NCBI GenBank assembly: GCA_947184155.2
Contig: CAMXCT020003135.1
Span: forward strand, 280,440-344,439
DNA length: 64,000 nucleotides
DNA from: Cladocopium goreaui
Lineage: Eukaryota; Sar; Dinophyceae; Suessiales; Symbiodiniaceae
Direction of reading: 5' to 3'
The first letter of the stretch is position 1. The number at the start of each line of letters is the position of its first letter. The notes below the pieces were generated by a model. It was given only the letters and a program-made list of their open reading frames with translations. It ran no database searches and was not told the DNA's origin. Of the stretch, positions 22,681 through 33,546 are shown piece by piece. Position numbers and translations under genes: made by a program.

Positions 22681-23069
22681 ATGTGATACCCTCTGGATCC
22701 CTCTGGTAATTTAACATAGCTATTGAAAATGACCATTTATAGTGGATTTACCCATTAAAAATGGTGATTTTCCATAGCTATGTTAGTTCACCAGAGGGTA
22801 TAATTTTGCTTTGCAACAAGAAACCGCTGGTGTTGAACCACGAACAAACAGCATGTCTTGAAACCAAGTCTGGACCGACATCCGAAATTGATGACTCCAA
22901 GCCCTGGCGATGTTTTTTTTCAGATCAATCCCCGTGTCGTGGCGACCCATGTGCGCCAGGGAGGGATGAGAAGATCCCGGTGATCATTGGAACCCCCACT
23001 AAATTCAGGCTTTCTTTATTCTACAAGCATGAAACGAAACGAAACGAAACCAATGTGAAAGCAAAATAA
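22681..23069 (+). CDS. terminal exon interrupted by a family A MITE, Cys-rich hypothetical protein
   Basis: Acceptor CTGATCACAG. Exact removal of the MITE 22689-22798 plus one TA gives 91 codons to TAA: CDIILLCNKKPLVLNHEQ...SEIDDSKPWRCFF...PCRGDPCAPGRDEKIPV...HETKRNETNVKAK. The Cys-rich middle (CRGDPCAPGRD) and basic tail are notable. An internal TTTTTTTTCAG at 22921 looks like an acceptor, but the frame is open through it. Family not recognised. Confidence 0.5.
22689..22798. repeat. family A MITE inside an exon
   Basis: Left end carries a duplicated CCCTCTGGATCCCTCTGGTAA; right TTCACCAGAGGG; TA flanks. Removal keeps the frame. Confidence 0.9.
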
Positions 23070-23091
23070 AACAATATAAAACATATTAATT

Positions 23092-23187
23092 GATTGGTTG
23101 GTGATTTGGATTTTTTTTTATTTTTCCATATATTGGGAACAATAATCCCATTTGACTAATATTCTTCAGAGGGGTACCACCAACCAG
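23092..23187. repeat. family B MITE
   Basis: TTGGTTGGTGATTTGG...ACCACCAACCAG; internal AATAATCCCATTTGACT. Confidence 0.8.
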
Positions 23188-23467
23188 GTTATATAACCCA
23201 TGATGTTAATGATGTTCCAATAGCTTTGCTCCGTGTGGTTCCGAGAAATGGGATGAGTTGGTACTTGCCCTCGAAAATCATCCGGCTAGAGATCCTCCTG
23301 GCTATAAACCCAGGAGATTCCCCAGTTAAAACCACCCAGTTAGCTGGTTCCAATCCAGCTCAGCAGTTGCAGATAATATATCTACTATAAACCTACGTTG
23401 TTGGAGTTGTAAATCAACTTAGCTAACTATGGGGGGTTATGACCCATGCCTACCCCAGGAAATGCAG

Positions 23468-23529
23468 CTTCCTATACATCTCAAGGAACCGGACCGCCGG
23501 ACCGTCAGCATGATCCCGTCCGAGATCTC
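23468..23529 (+). CDS. candidate exon
   Basis: Acceptor GGAAATGCAG, then LPIHLKEPDRRTVSMIPSEI-SE, G/C-rich, followed by a weak donor GA|GTCACT or a longer run to 23575. Confidence 0.4.
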
Positions 23530-24566
23530 CGAGTCACTGGATTTTTCATGTTTTTCTTGTAGGGAAATCGTCCCCGAATAGATGTTTACCCAAAACAAAG
23601 TGGTTGATGGTTGATTTTCGGGTTGTTCTAGCCTATTGAAAAGCGATCATTACAATCCACTATTGAAATAGCTAATAAACTAGTAAAACCCAGTCGCAAC
23701 TTTTTTTTGCACACTGCTCAAAAGGCTTTATTTCAGGTTGATGACGATTTATCCAAACCTACAAAGCGACCAACGCCTCGATTTGGCGCATGATCTCAAA
23801 TAGTGTTAATGTTCATATTAATAAGCATGTCCGAATCAATCAACACCCACACGGCAAAAACCTTCTGGCAATGCTATTTTGGATTGGTCCCCCCCTGTAA
23901 ACAACACCCTGCTCAGAAATCTTTTTTTGGTGGTGAGAAAGTGATTTGGTCCTGATGTTTCTGACCTTATGGTGCTGGTGCTGGCTTGAAAGGGATGCAA
24001 GATACACATGGTCCAGGAAAGGAGATTGCGCAGAGTCAATGCAGGAGATGCTGTATAATTATGTCAATATTATATATATATATATATATTGAAGAGATTC
24101 AAGGCACAGAATCCCCAAAATCTAGGAAAATCCAAAAAGTTCTGATTGAAAACAATGCATGTTCCTTATTATGTCCTGATATTAAAAAAAATGCATTTTT
24201 GAGAAGCTCACAAAGGGTACCCCTTAGGTGGGTTGCCCCCCCCAAATAATGTGCATGTGCACCCCCAATTAAAACGACCGTCAGCCCTGGCCATAAATTG
24301 ATGTCAAAGGAACATCAATTGAAAGTAACTTATATTAATTTTAATTGAAGTCCTTGCATATCCTTTTAGATGTAAAATGACAATTGTGTTGAAAATAATT
24401 TGATTTAATTGATATCCTTATTTATCCTTTAGAATTAAAAGGACAAACAATTGAAAACAACTTGATTTCAAGTGAAAATCTCACTGAAAATCTAATGAAT
24501 CCCAGTTTTGGTTTTGCTGGTCATTATTTTGGGGTGACAACCTTCTCATGGATCTAGACCCTCTGG

Positions 24567-24582
24567 GGGGGGGGGGGGGGTT
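24567..24582. repeat. poly-G run
   Basis: About 16 consecutive G followed by T and A runs. Confidence 0.9.
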
Positions 24583-24671
24583 TTAAAAATAAGAACTTAA
24601 CATTGGGTCCTGGTCAACGGTCAAAACCTTCAAAATGATTTAAATAGATGGTTGAATGATGGGTCATATTG

Positions 24672-24860
24672 ATGGCTCAAATAGTAATGTCTTTTTCATG
24701 CTTACTGTCTCCCCATATGATTCGATACGTCAGAGAGCCCAAGGGTGGGCTCCTCTTTCTCGCTGGGCCATGCTGTAGCAATGCCTTGGCAGCGATCTTG
24801 CAAAAAGACTGTGCGGAACAAACCTGTCAGGTCCTTTATGTTCTTTGTCTAACTGATTAG
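24672..24860 (+). CDS. small Cys-rich ORF (62 aa)
   Basis: ATG to TAG: MAQIVMSFSCLLSPHMIRYV then REPKGGLLFLAGPCCSNALA then DCAEQTCQVLYVLCLTD. Seven Cys and two hydrophobic stretches. A possible donor CAG|GTCCTT lies at 24829. It could be a secreted or membrane micro-protein. No family recognised. Confidence 0.4.
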   Translation: MAQIVMSFSCLLSPHMIRYVREPKGGLLFLAGPCCSNALAAILQKDCAEQTCQVLYVLCLTD

Positions 24861-24918
24861 ATATGCATAGATATGCAACATTATGCAACAAACATCAAAC
24901 GACACAATCGTATAGGGT

Positions 24919-25167
24919 TTGTCTTCCAGTACGTTTCGAACCTCCCAATTACAAAGGTTAGTTGACTATCTCCATGCGAAACATTCAGTCGCTTTGAGGT
25001 TGAAAGATGGCCCCCTTTTGGGGGTTCACCAGTCACCAGGTATGCTTCCCCGCAAGCACCGCTGCATGCCCGTCAGAATGCAATTGAATGTTCCTTGGCA
25101 GAAAAAACGACGGGTGATCATTTCACTACTGGTACCTGTATCAACTGATGATGGGCGCCGCAACTGA
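24919..25167 (+). CDS. candidate terminal exon, basic hypothetical protein
   Basis: Open 82 codons to TGA after the acceptor-like GTCTTCCAG (24930): LQRLVDYLHAKHSVALRLKD...MLPRKHRCMPVRMQLNVP...KKRRVIISLLVPVSTDDG. Natural composition, basic centre and a hydrophobic strand before the end. An alternative frame from 25040 (YASPQAPLHARQNAIE) is open but shorter. Confidence 0.45.
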   Translation: MSSSTFRTSQLQRLVDYLHAKHSVALRLKDGPLLGVHQSPGMLPRKHRCMPVRMQLNVPWQKKRRVIISLLVPVSTDDGRRN

Positions 25168-25198
25168 TGTTGTTGTTAAACCCATGAGATCCTGGTGG

Positions 25199-26312
25199 CC
25201 ATTTCCTCTATAAAATGGTCGCACCCGGGTACCCTGCTAAACCATTTTTTTAGGCACTATAAAATGGAAAACAGAATGTTTGGAGTGGTTCTTGAATGGT
25301 TTATCAGGATATGTTTTCTATTTTCTTTTTGGGCAAGTACTACTTTATAGAGGCCACTTGGGGTCTTACTGCAGGAAAGCTGTTCATTTAGTAGGGGTGG
25401 CACAGGCCTCCACTTTATAGCACAATGTTGGCTGTGCAATGTTGCGGTGCTATTTTATAGATAGGGTGTTCCCATGTGTGGTGTGGCTGAACTTCCGCTT
25501 TATAGAGTGCCCGTTTGCATTGTTTTTTTCAAGGTTTTGTATCAACATGTATCAACACAATTTGATTGCAGCAGTATAAAGCGGTATGCCGTCCGTTGCA
25601 GCAATGCCAGCAAGCTCAAAACTGCACTATATGTCTTTGTAAAATGGTAGAAGAACCTCTCTTTTCAACCAGGACCACTATAGAATAGAAAACTGCACTA
25701 TATGTCTTTATAAAATGGTAGAACAACCTCTCTTTTCAACCAGTACCACTATAGAATAGAAAACTGGATCTGAAGGGAACGGTTCTTGTGCAGGTAGCCT
25801 TAGACGGGGAGAGATCAGGGAAATGCCAGGGTAGACAGCCAAATCCAGTTGAAAAGAATCCAACAGAATAAAGGATGATCCAAAAAGTAAATCCATTATG
25901 TAGAGATATGTAGGGTACTGGGAGCAGTCCAGCCAACAAACTTCCATTTTATAGACAGAGAAGTGGGATATATACAGCCTGTGAACACGGGAAGAAAAAA
26001 TTGGCTGGAGCCTGCTGCAGACTTGTGATTTGCCACTTTCACCTCTATAAAATAGAATCCAACCAGAGACAGAAATGCAATGAAATGCAATGAAATGCAT
26101 AAGTTCCATCAAGCTGGAAAATGGTTTTTGCGACTGGCTTGGGCAAGGAGCATTTTATAGAGATGATTTTGGAAGCCTTGCTGAGAAGTGTGGTTTGCAA
26201 AAATGAAACCTGAGTACCTTCCAGTTTATAGGCCTGTGATTCTACAAGTGTACCCCAAGGAGTACTTTATAGAGGGAGTACCCCCCTGACAAACCATTTA
26301 GCATTATAAAAT
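25199..26312. repeat. array of TATAAAATGG / CCATTTTATA motifs
   Basis: About 17 copies of CTATAAAATGG-like motifs in both orientations (near 25208, 25250, 25341, 25414, 25451, 25500, 25576, 25638, 25679, 25708, 25749, 25946, 26041, 26150, 26224, 26266, 26305). A 72-bp unit is tandemly duplicated at about 25620-25762. CCCATGAG occurs on both flanks (25179, 26351). No convincing exon inside. Confidence 0.7.
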
Positions 26313-26452
26313 GGCAGCTACCCAGGTTCCACCCCTAATTTACACATGGATCCCATGAGTTTGTTTAAAAAAACACAAACGAACTTAGCGATTTCGTCAA
26401 CAGCACCAGACGCACTTTTTTTATTTTTTTTTCGACCAACGATCCATCTGAG

Positions 26453-26571
26453 GTTTAAACCACTTCGCCCTGAACTGGGCCTTTAACGAGCCGAAGTTGC
26501 TGAGCCGCATTGGTTTCATGGGGTCCTCAGCGCGTTGTAGACGTCAAGTTCAAAACATGTTTTTTGTTTGA
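26453..26571 (+). CDS. candidate terminal exon
   Basis: After CATCTGAG, LNHFALNWAFNEPKLLSRIG then FMGSSARCRRQVQNMFFV and TGA. G/C-rich to about 26545. It follows the TATAAAATGG array. Confidence 0.45.
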
Positions 26572-26799
26572 ACAAAATATAGATTGATATAGATTGCATT
26601 TGTTCGCGGATATGACCATGATATGTAAACATACATATTATACATATGCACATAAACTAAGATTAGTTGTTCAATATAATGTGTAGTCAACTGGCACATA
26701 GCAACATGACGCGTACCCAATCTTGCTACCATACACCTGATAGATTAAACTAACTTTGCCAGCCAGCAGCAGATTCCAGGGTTCCGTTTCAGTTTTCAG

Positions 26800-26907
26800 A
26801 TTCGACAAGAAACCACGCAACACTCCCCAGAGATTGAAACCCAACAGTCACTGCTGTTGAGAACTATATGTCAAAGGCTCAGGAAGTTGGACGCTTATAT
26901 GTTGTGA
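26800..26907 (+). CDS. candidate terminal exon
   Basis: Acceptor GTTTCAGTTTTCAG, phase 0: IRQETTQHSPEIETQQSLLL then RTICQRLRKLDAYML and TGA. Gln/Leu-rich amphipathic helix. The frame is also open upstream, to 26754. Confidence 0.4.
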   Translation: MRQETTQHSPEIETQQSLLLRTICQRLRKLDAYML

Positions 26908-27153
26908 GCATATACATCCTTCTTCTCGCTTGTAGGGTTCCAGTAATTGCTGAGATTAAGACTGCAGTAGTTGTGTTGTTTTAATGGACTCAAGGATTGC
27001 AAGACCATCTCTTACTGAAAGTGGCATTCAAGCAATGTCTTGCTGCAGAATCAATGATGTGCACCTTTCCGGGGAATAGATTCTCTCTGTATGTCTGGTA
27101 CCAACCATGGACCATTTTGTTGAAACTGTTGAAACTTGTACTTCGCACCTCTT

Positions 27154-27254
27154 ACTCTCTGGTAAATTAGCATAGACCCTGAAAATCACCAATTTTTAGA
27201 GGAAACTAGTCTTCCAACCCCTATTGGGCCGGGTCTATGTTAATTTACTGGAGG
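27154..27254. repeat. family A MITE, diverged
   Basis: CTCTCTGGTAAATTAGCATAG...TTAATTTACTGGAGGG. Confidence 0.75.
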
Positions 27255-27372
27255 GTATATCCTGGTGTAAGATCAGTTTGCACAATCTACTGTATGAGAT
27301 TGTATCAGACTGATGACATGACATTATATTCTATTCCCCCCTGGAATGCTTTGCTAAAACCAACAATGCGGC

Positions 27373-27597
27373 TTGTTGAACCTTGGTCTTGTCGATGAAA
27401 TCGATGAACTGCTATCAATCCATACGAAACAAGTGTTTTTATATTCCCCTTGGCTTTTGGGTTACAACTTTTTTTTGGGCAGTGAACAAAACTGGGATTC
27501 ACTGTGCAGCAAAGGTGATGTTTATATAATGACTAATAAGCCTCCAGCTGGTACACTTTGGGGGTCGCCCCATTTCACAGCGATCTTAACGTTTTGA
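27373..27597 (+). CDS. candidate coding island
   Basis: Open 74 codons to TGA: LNLGLVDEIDELLSIHTKQ... then NFFLGSEQNWDSLCSKGD, NKPPAGTLWGSPHF. An internal 32-nt block (TTTTTTTGGGCAG| ... AAAG|GTGATG) could instead be a micro-exon reading EQNWDSLCSK. Left boundary unclear. Confidence 0.4.
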   Translation: MLNLGLVDEIDELLSIHTKQVFLYSPWLLGYNFFLGSEQNWDSLCSKGDVYIMTNKPPAGTLWGSPHFTAILTF

Positions 27598-27838
27598 CAG
27601 AACCTATGAATCATGGGTTGACATGTTTCTGCCAGTCTTTCATGTTATCACCTCCGTAAAAAAAAAAAACTGAAACTGCAACTGTAATCCTCTCTATATC
27701 AGTTGAGATGTTGATCATCACTTTCACTCTACGGTGAGCTGTTTCATAATCGCAGCCCCGATGATCATCTGATGGCTTATCATGTGTCAAAAATTTGGAC
27801 TATCCTTTTTTTTTATATTCCTCTAGACTACCATAGCT

Positions 27839-28048
27839 ATGAGAATTGCCGAGGATTTACCCTGGGATTTCTCCATCTTTTCCAGTGGTGATTTTCCGAG
27901 GTTTCCTCAGCTCCAGCCGTATGCAGCTCAATATTTAGAGGTGGAGAGGGCCGGGAAGACGGATTCCCGGTTGAAATGGTTGACATGGTTGAACTATGAT
28001 ATGGGGATGGGTCAAAACTTAAGCCCTCTATGGGACCACAGATTTTAG
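27839..28048 (+). CDS. small ORF (69 aa), hypothetical protein
   Basis: ATG to TAG: MRIAEDLPWDFSIFSSGDF then PQLQPYAAQYLEVERAGKTD and WLTWLNYDMGMGQNLSP. The internal TCTTTTCCAG (27886) may be a real acceptor and CCCG|GTTGAA (27971) a donor, in which case only the middle is exonic. Confidence 0.4.
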   Translation: MRIAEDLPWDFSIFSSGDFPRFPQLQPYAAQYLEVERAGKTDSRLKWLTWLNYDMGMGQNLSPLWDHRF

Positions 28049-28558
28049 TATATGTTTAATATTCACCATCTAACTATTGGGTGGCCAATTTTGACACATA
28101 CCCATATATATATATATAAATGGTGAAACTATAGCTAATGATGGTTAATGATGGTTGGAAAACTTTCCAGGGGAACTTCCAACTCTCTGGTAATCGAGAG
28201 CCAACAGCTATGGAAAAACCCGTCGTTTTCAATGAATCATCTATGTATTATTCTACTTTCAGGGGCCATTTTCCATGCTGACAGTAAACCATGAGACATC
28301 ATGAGACTGAACGTGGATTTTTGTCCATGTTTGGTTTGTCAACTGCGTCTTGTTCTAATGGAGAATTGATCAGACATCTTCACTATTCTAAGGTTATCCT
28401 CTGGTAATCAAACATGGTTTGCCGGAAAATCCACCATTTAGTTCGATTTTCCAAAATTAAAACGCCCATCGATAGAATCGATAGTGGAATCTCCAGCCAT
28501 GTAGCTTTCTGACAATGGAGAGTAGGGCGAATGTGGGCGAGTCTGACCCGGCCGACAG

Positions 28559-28684
28559 GTGTTGGGTGTTTTGGCGAATGACCAGGACCCCAATGTACTG
28601 AAGGATGTCTGCAAGGGCTTTGTGTCAGGGACTCGGGGATGCGAACGTATCCTACATGGTTCCAACCAGTGGGTTTGTTTTTAG
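28559..28684 (+). CDS. candidate exon
   Basis: After CCGACAG: VLGVLANDQDPNVLKDVCKG then FVSGTRGCERILHGSNQW, TAG at 28682. Good composition. The preceding block 28510-28558 is open in another frame (MESRANVGESDPAD) and may be a separate exon ending at the same AG|GT point. Confidence 0.4.
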   Translation: MLGVLANDQDPNVLKDVCKGFVSGTRGCERILHGSNQWVCF

Positions 28685-29049
28685 GGGATACCGCATGTTT
28701 GGGCAGATTTCATGGGAACAACAATATGAACCAGTGGGTTTTAGGCTGACAAAGCCACGTGAAGCCACATGGCTTCACATTCAGATGAGGCTCAAAGCAG
28801 CATGATCGTTGAATCAACCGTTAGAAACCAGACCGCATGTCTGGGCTTTCATCGTACTCTTTGGGTTTGGGTTGTATTTCCATTTTTTTCTGGGGACCAC
28901 AAACGGTACCACTCAAGAGAGATGCTTGTTGAGATTGGATGGGAGAGGACCAGAATGAATGATATATAAAGTGTAAAACGGGTAGAATTTGTCTTGGTAG
29001 GTATAGTGATTGATTTTATGATATATATATATATACATCGAGGAAACAG

Positions 29050-29218
29050 ATCACCCATCAAACAATTTCGACAACAATTTGGTTCACCATGCAAAAGTGT
29101 GATGGCAAAGAGCCACACTGGCAGATATTCGTATGTCGGGTCCATGCTGATCGCTCCATGTGATCCGTTTGCGAGGAAGGCTGTCATCCATGTGACACCT
29201 TTACGGAGGACCTGCTAG
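29050..29218 (+). CDS. candidate terminal exon
   Basis: Acceptor CGAGGAAACAG, then 55 codons to TAG: SPIKQFRQQFGSPCKSVMAK then SHTGRYSYVGSMLIAPCD and PFARKAVIHVTPLRRTC. Natural composition; unknown family. Confidence 0.5.
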
Positions 29219-29721
29219 ATGTTGAAATTGACAAAATTCAAGATATGCGTTCGTAATAATATATTTACCATATATATATAATATATATATATATGTAGAG
29301 ATGAGTATAAATGACCAAGGCTCACACGTCTCACATATTGCCATCTCTGTTATATTAAAATGTGGGTGAAATTGGCTACCCTTGACAGCTTGATGCAGGA
29401 TGAAGATGATCCCTGTGTATATATTCAAGACACGCAACTGACTCAAAAAGACCATAAAAAGAACCTGGACCCAAACAGCCTGTAAGTTTAACGCAAGCTG
29501 TGAATGCGACAATGTCTTCATCAGAATCTGTCACCCTCCAGCAATATAACATGCCTTGCTGGAAAATGTTCATGGCTAGCTCGGTTATCGTCCCATTAAA
29601 ACACCATGGCTAGTGCGGGGATTTTCCAGCCAGCCACGTTTGAGCACATCAGAGGGTACATCCCACTATTATCTCATTCCTATCCCATCATTAACCATAA
29701 ACCATACTGGACTTTCCATAG

Positions 29722-30086
29722 AAAAACTGGCAAACCCGAGCGACATGTCATATTGTGTCTTGATGTCCCCGGCCCGCTTAGGTGCGTCATTGAAAATCAA
29801 TGGAATTGTGTCACTGCACAAACTGCCTCAGTGGTTCTCCAGTGCCCCGGGCTTCAGGGGGAAACAAAAACAGCTGTGGAGAACAGCTCTGGAGAATAGA
29901 GTGTTTCCGAAAAAGGTAAACTGCTTGGTGGTTTGGAACATGTTTTTTTTCCCCATCATATTGGGAATGGAAAAATATCCCAACTGACTTTCACTCCATC
30001 ATTTTTCAGAGCGGTAGGTAGGCTCAACACGGCTCAACCACCAATCAGTAAAACAGTCAGTAATCACCCGCATTCATTCTGCATGA
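29722..30086 (+). CDS. terminal exon interrupted by a family B MITE
   Basis: Acceptor ACTTTCCATAG: KLANPSDMSYCVLMSPARLG... then LPQWFSSAPGFRGKQKQLW, TALENRVFPKK. The MITE 29921-30048 follows at a consensus donor AAAAAG|GTAAAC. Exact removal with one TAAA gives ...VKQSVITRIHSA and TGA. Beyond that TGA the same frame stays open to 30263 (VGEYGANGIPKAMG). Confidence 0.5.
29921..30048. repeat. family B MITE inside an exon
   Basis: CTGCTTGGTGGTTTGG...CAACCACCAATCAG with TAAA on both sides. Confidence 0.85.
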
Positions 30087-30324
30087 AATTCATACTGTCT
30101 ACGAAAAAATCCCCAAGAATGTCACAGATTGGTCGGTGAATATGGAGCCAATGGGATCCCAAAAGCCATGGGGAAAACAGTGAAAAGGAGGCCGAAAGCA
30201 AGTGGCTCAGAAATGCGAGCCGAATATCAGTTGACCCAGTTAAATGATTTGCACTATACTTGAAGTATCTTGAAGTAGAGTAGCCAATGTCTAACAAGTT
30301 GAATGTAAAACATTGTAAAACAAG

Positions 30325-30485
30325 TGGAAACTCTTGGGGTATCTCCCGCTGCTATGCGGCTATGCGGGTCTCCTTTCGTCACTCCAAAGTCTGTCAGGTA
30401 CATGCTGAAGGCGTGCAGGCACCCAGAGTACATGGTGCGAGTAGAGGCGGGCGGAAACGCATTTGAGCACCAAAATCCTGGTTAA
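30325..30485 (+). CDS. candidate terminal exon
   Basis: GVSPAAMRLCGSPFVTPKS then VRYMLKACRHPEYMVRVEAG then GNAFEHQNPG and TAA. G/C-rich. Possible internal donor CAG|GTACAT (30397). Left boundary unclear; AACAAG at 30323 may be the acceptor. Confidence 0.45.
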
Positions 30486-30538
30486 GAGTAGTTGAACGAG
30501 GATCGAACCAGCACATATGGATAACCATGAAACATGTG

Positions 30539-30640
30539 CAGTTATGGCCCTTTACCAGTTATAAGTACTTATAACCACATTTATAGAATGTATAATCCCA
30601 TTTATAACCAGTTATAACTGATAAATGGCCATAACTGTGG
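30539..30640. repeat. family D MITE
   Basis: CAGTTATGGCCCTTTACC...GATAAATGGCCATAACTG. Confidence 0.85.
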
Positions 30641-30848
30641 GGATATATGTCAAATTTCAAATTACAGTACATACATGAATCTAAAAACAATGGTTTGACG
30701 ATGCTTCTTCGGGAATTATATGATCCTTGTTTGTTCTATTCTGGTGATTGTCCTAATCCCCCATGAAAAATCATAAAAGCCACTGAAAGATTTGCCTAAT
30801 GCTACAAGAATTATTGTTTGCATCTTCCCAAGAAGAGGCAAATGTATA

Positions 30849-30956
30849 TACCCTTTGGTAAACTAACATAACTATGGAAAATCACTATTTTCAATGGAAA
30901 ACAAAAAAACACTATAAATGGTCATGTTCAATAGCTATGTTAAATTACCAGAGGGT
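30849..30956. repeat. family A MITE
   Basis: ACCCTTTGGTAAACTAACATA...TTAAATTACCAGAGGG. Confidence 0.85.
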
Positions 30957-31189
30957 ACATGTGTGCTTTATACCCCCATTTTTTTATGTCTTTGTATGTC
31001 GTAACCTCCAGACGACACAGAGTTAACTCTCAGGATGTTACTGAAAAATGACTGGTTTCCTCCTTTTTTACTCCTGGTTTCAAAGTTATTGGATACTTTC
31101 TATTTTTACATGGCTGGGGGTGCTATTCACGTACCCTCTGGTAATTCAACATGGAACATATTCACGGATTGAAAAAAGGAGAATCATCA

Positions 31190-31340
31190 TAAGTAGGCTA
31201 AGTAGGCCATGGCTTCCACAGCAAACTAGCAAAGCACATCAAAATTCTCTAGGCCCAGTGGATTATAATTGGGATATAGGGCTAGGGGATTATATCCCCA
31301 GTTACCAGGAATCGCTAATCCCATGGCCCATCTAAGTAGG
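31190..31340. repeat. family J element
   Basis: TAAGTAGGCCATGGC...CCATGGCCCATCTA with AGTAGGCT on both flanks, a candidate 8-bp duplication. Confidence 0.65.
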
Positions 31341-31636
31341 CTTAACGCATGAATTCCCATTGAATCCAAGTGTTTTTTTATGGTTTTTTCATGATCCCCT
31401 TGGGATTCCCATCAATTTCCCCTGACATTTCCCATGGAAAAATCCAGAATTTGTAAGTTAAATCACCATCTTTTCACTATGAAATCCCCTTTATTTCTCT
31501 GTGATCACCATGTGTTCATCGTTTCACAACTTTTCTTGGTTATATGATGTTATATTACCCATCTGCGAACCATGGTGCTGCTATTTTTGCACACCAACTT
31601 TTTGAAACCCGATGAATTTGTCATCCAGTCATGTAG

Positions 31637-31856
31637 CTATATAAAACGATTTTTCAATATACCACAAAGTGGTGCCCCCAAACGATAGTTAAGTTGGTTT
31701 ATAACTCCCATAACTATGGTTTATGGCAGATATATAATGGGGTTTATAAACCAATTTATAACTAGGGGGCACCACATTGCAGCACCATGGTTCGCATATG
31801 GCTTACTTTTCGGGCGGGCGCCGAGTCGCGCGAAATGTGATGTTCAGGCTCTCGAG
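31637..31856 (+). CDS. exon interrupted by a family C MITE
   Basis: Acceptor GTCATGTAG and donor CTCGAG|GTGTGG. Removing 31665-31779 with one CA gives YIKRFFNIPAPWFAYGLLFG then RAPSRAKCDVQALE. Hydrophobic/aromatic start, basic end. The alternative frame downstream of the MITE (AYFSGGRRVARNVMF) is open too. Confidence 0.45.
31665..31779 (+). repeat. family C MITE inside an exon
   Basis: CAAAGTGGTGCCCCC...GGGGGCACCACATTG; duplicated dinucleotide is CA rather than TA. Confidence 0.85.
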
Positions 31857-31989
31857 GTGTGGACGCCCTGTACCAACTCACCCATGTTGGTGCAATGTGT
31901 CGGCAGCTAAGTTGGTCCTGCAATGCCTCGGATTTCACCGGGATGATAATGGATGATATTGGGTATATGGATGTATATGGCACATAGAT

Positions 31990-32106
31990 CTGGTTAAATT
32001 ACAACGACCTCACTGTTCTCCCGAACCCTGGAATCATGGTGAATGTTGGGGAAATCATCCCCAAATGGCCGAACTATTCAGGTTAGTGAAATATTATAAT
32101 TTACCC
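31990..32106. repeat. family E MITE
   Basis: ATCTGGTTAAATTACAACGACC...ATAATTTACCCA. Confidence 0.85.
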
Positions 32107-32593
32107 AATATATATATATTGTGTATTATACTGTTAGTATTGTTGTTTTATCATTATTACTAATTGTTATTATTAATAATAATATATAATAAATGATAAT
32201 ATACTTATGTTTATTATTCTATTATTCTATACATGATATGAAGAATCATCCTGGAGTAGACAGAATGTGGATGTTTCAAACGAATTACCATGTCAGCAAT
32301 TAGTATTGTCTTTTTTGAAAAAATGCATTGTCTATCTACTCCAGAATGATTATAGAGACCTACAACTATGATAAGGGCTATATTTTTTTGCCAACTGTTA
32401 TTATTAGGATTGAATATCATTTGAATTACTGAGAGCTTTTGTCGGGATTTGATGGTAGCACATTGGGATTTTTCATGGAGAATATGGAGATCTACATTAG
32501 GGGGAGATTTCCATGGGAGATTCCATCAGAACAAATAATCCGATTCTTCCCTGAACATGAAAAAATTGGGCTTTGTCCAGAAAATGAGAAATA

Positions 32594-32690
32594 CCCTCTG
32601 GTTATGTCAAAATAGCTATTGAAAATGACCATAGAGATAGTGGATTTTCCCATTAAAAATTGCCATTTTCAATAGCTATGTTAAATTACA
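32594..32690. repeat. family A MITE, right end lost
   Basis: CCCTCTGGTTATGTCAAAATAG...TATGTTAAATTAC; flanked by GAGAAATACC-like sequence on both sides. Confidence 0.7.
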
Positions 32691-32862
32691 TGAGAAATAC
32701 CACAATTTCAATTATTGCCCACATGGGGAACACCATAGTTTACCATGAGATGGAACGGGTACTATGTTCAGACAAACATGTACAACACATGTGAATACAT
32801 ACACATGAACATGCAGAGATGTGGTTTCCTGATTGAAGCATTAGCAAGTAAGGCTATATTAG

Positions 32863-32944
32863 AAATTGAGGCGCGCGGGGCAACGCGGCCCACACTGATC
32901 AGAAGGCCACCATTTTATCCAAAAAAGCAGATGGCAATTTTGGA
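32863..32944 (+). CDS. candidate exon
   Basis: Acceptor GGCTATATTAG: IEARGATRPTLIRRPPFYPK then KQMAILE. Basic, G/C-rich start. The frame is also open upstream (LIEALASKAILE). Confidence 0.4.
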
Positions 32945-33146
32945 AGTTGTACCCACATGCATAGTGTTTAGAATGTTTCATGTCGTATTTTAAACATTCT
33001 AAATCATGAGAAACTTAAATCCACGCTTGATTACCCCGGGGTAGTCTCTAGACTTGAGATATTGCTCAGTTAGATATCTATTTTGGTGCTCCTAGATATG
33101 TATCGTTCATCCCTTGGCAAAGCATGGCCTTCCCATTTATCTATAT

Positions 33147-33249
33147 ACCCTCTGGTAATGACTAACATAGCTATTGAAAATGGCAATTTTTCATGGGAAA
33201 ATCAACTATAAATGGCCATTTCCAATGGCTATGTTAGTTTACCAGAGGG
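33147..33249. repeat. family A MITE
   Basis: CCCTCTGGTAATGACTAACATAG...TTAGTTTACCAGAGGG, TA flanks. Confidence 0.9.
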
Positions 33250-33304
33250 TATTTATATTGGTTCAGCCCTGATTTTTTTATTACACCCGCTTTCCTGTTT
33301 CAAA

Positions 33305-33384
33305 TTCTGGACATGTTTCGGAGCGCCATCCGATGTTGCCCAGTTCACCTCTGGGCAAACGGCAAAGAGACTTCACCGTGCATC
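33305..33384 (+). CDS. candidate exon
   Basis: GAPSDVAQFTSGQTAKRLHR ending at donor CATC|GTAAAC. Acceptor not visible. Confidence 0.3.
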
Positions 33385-33546
33385 GTAAACAATGGTGTAT
33401 AAAGTGGTGATTTTATATAGGGCAAATCGTCCCTTAAAATGGACATGTCCGTGGTGTTTTTTTGTGTTATTCCAATCCCATCCCCATGGATTTTCTGCAT
33501 TGTTTTTCTTGGGATGATGCCTGGTGGATTTAGATGACTAACCCAG

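Noticed and set aside
22908-22921. GTTTTTTTTCAG as a 12-nt intron
   Set aside because: Too short to splice and a multiple of three; the frame is open through it.
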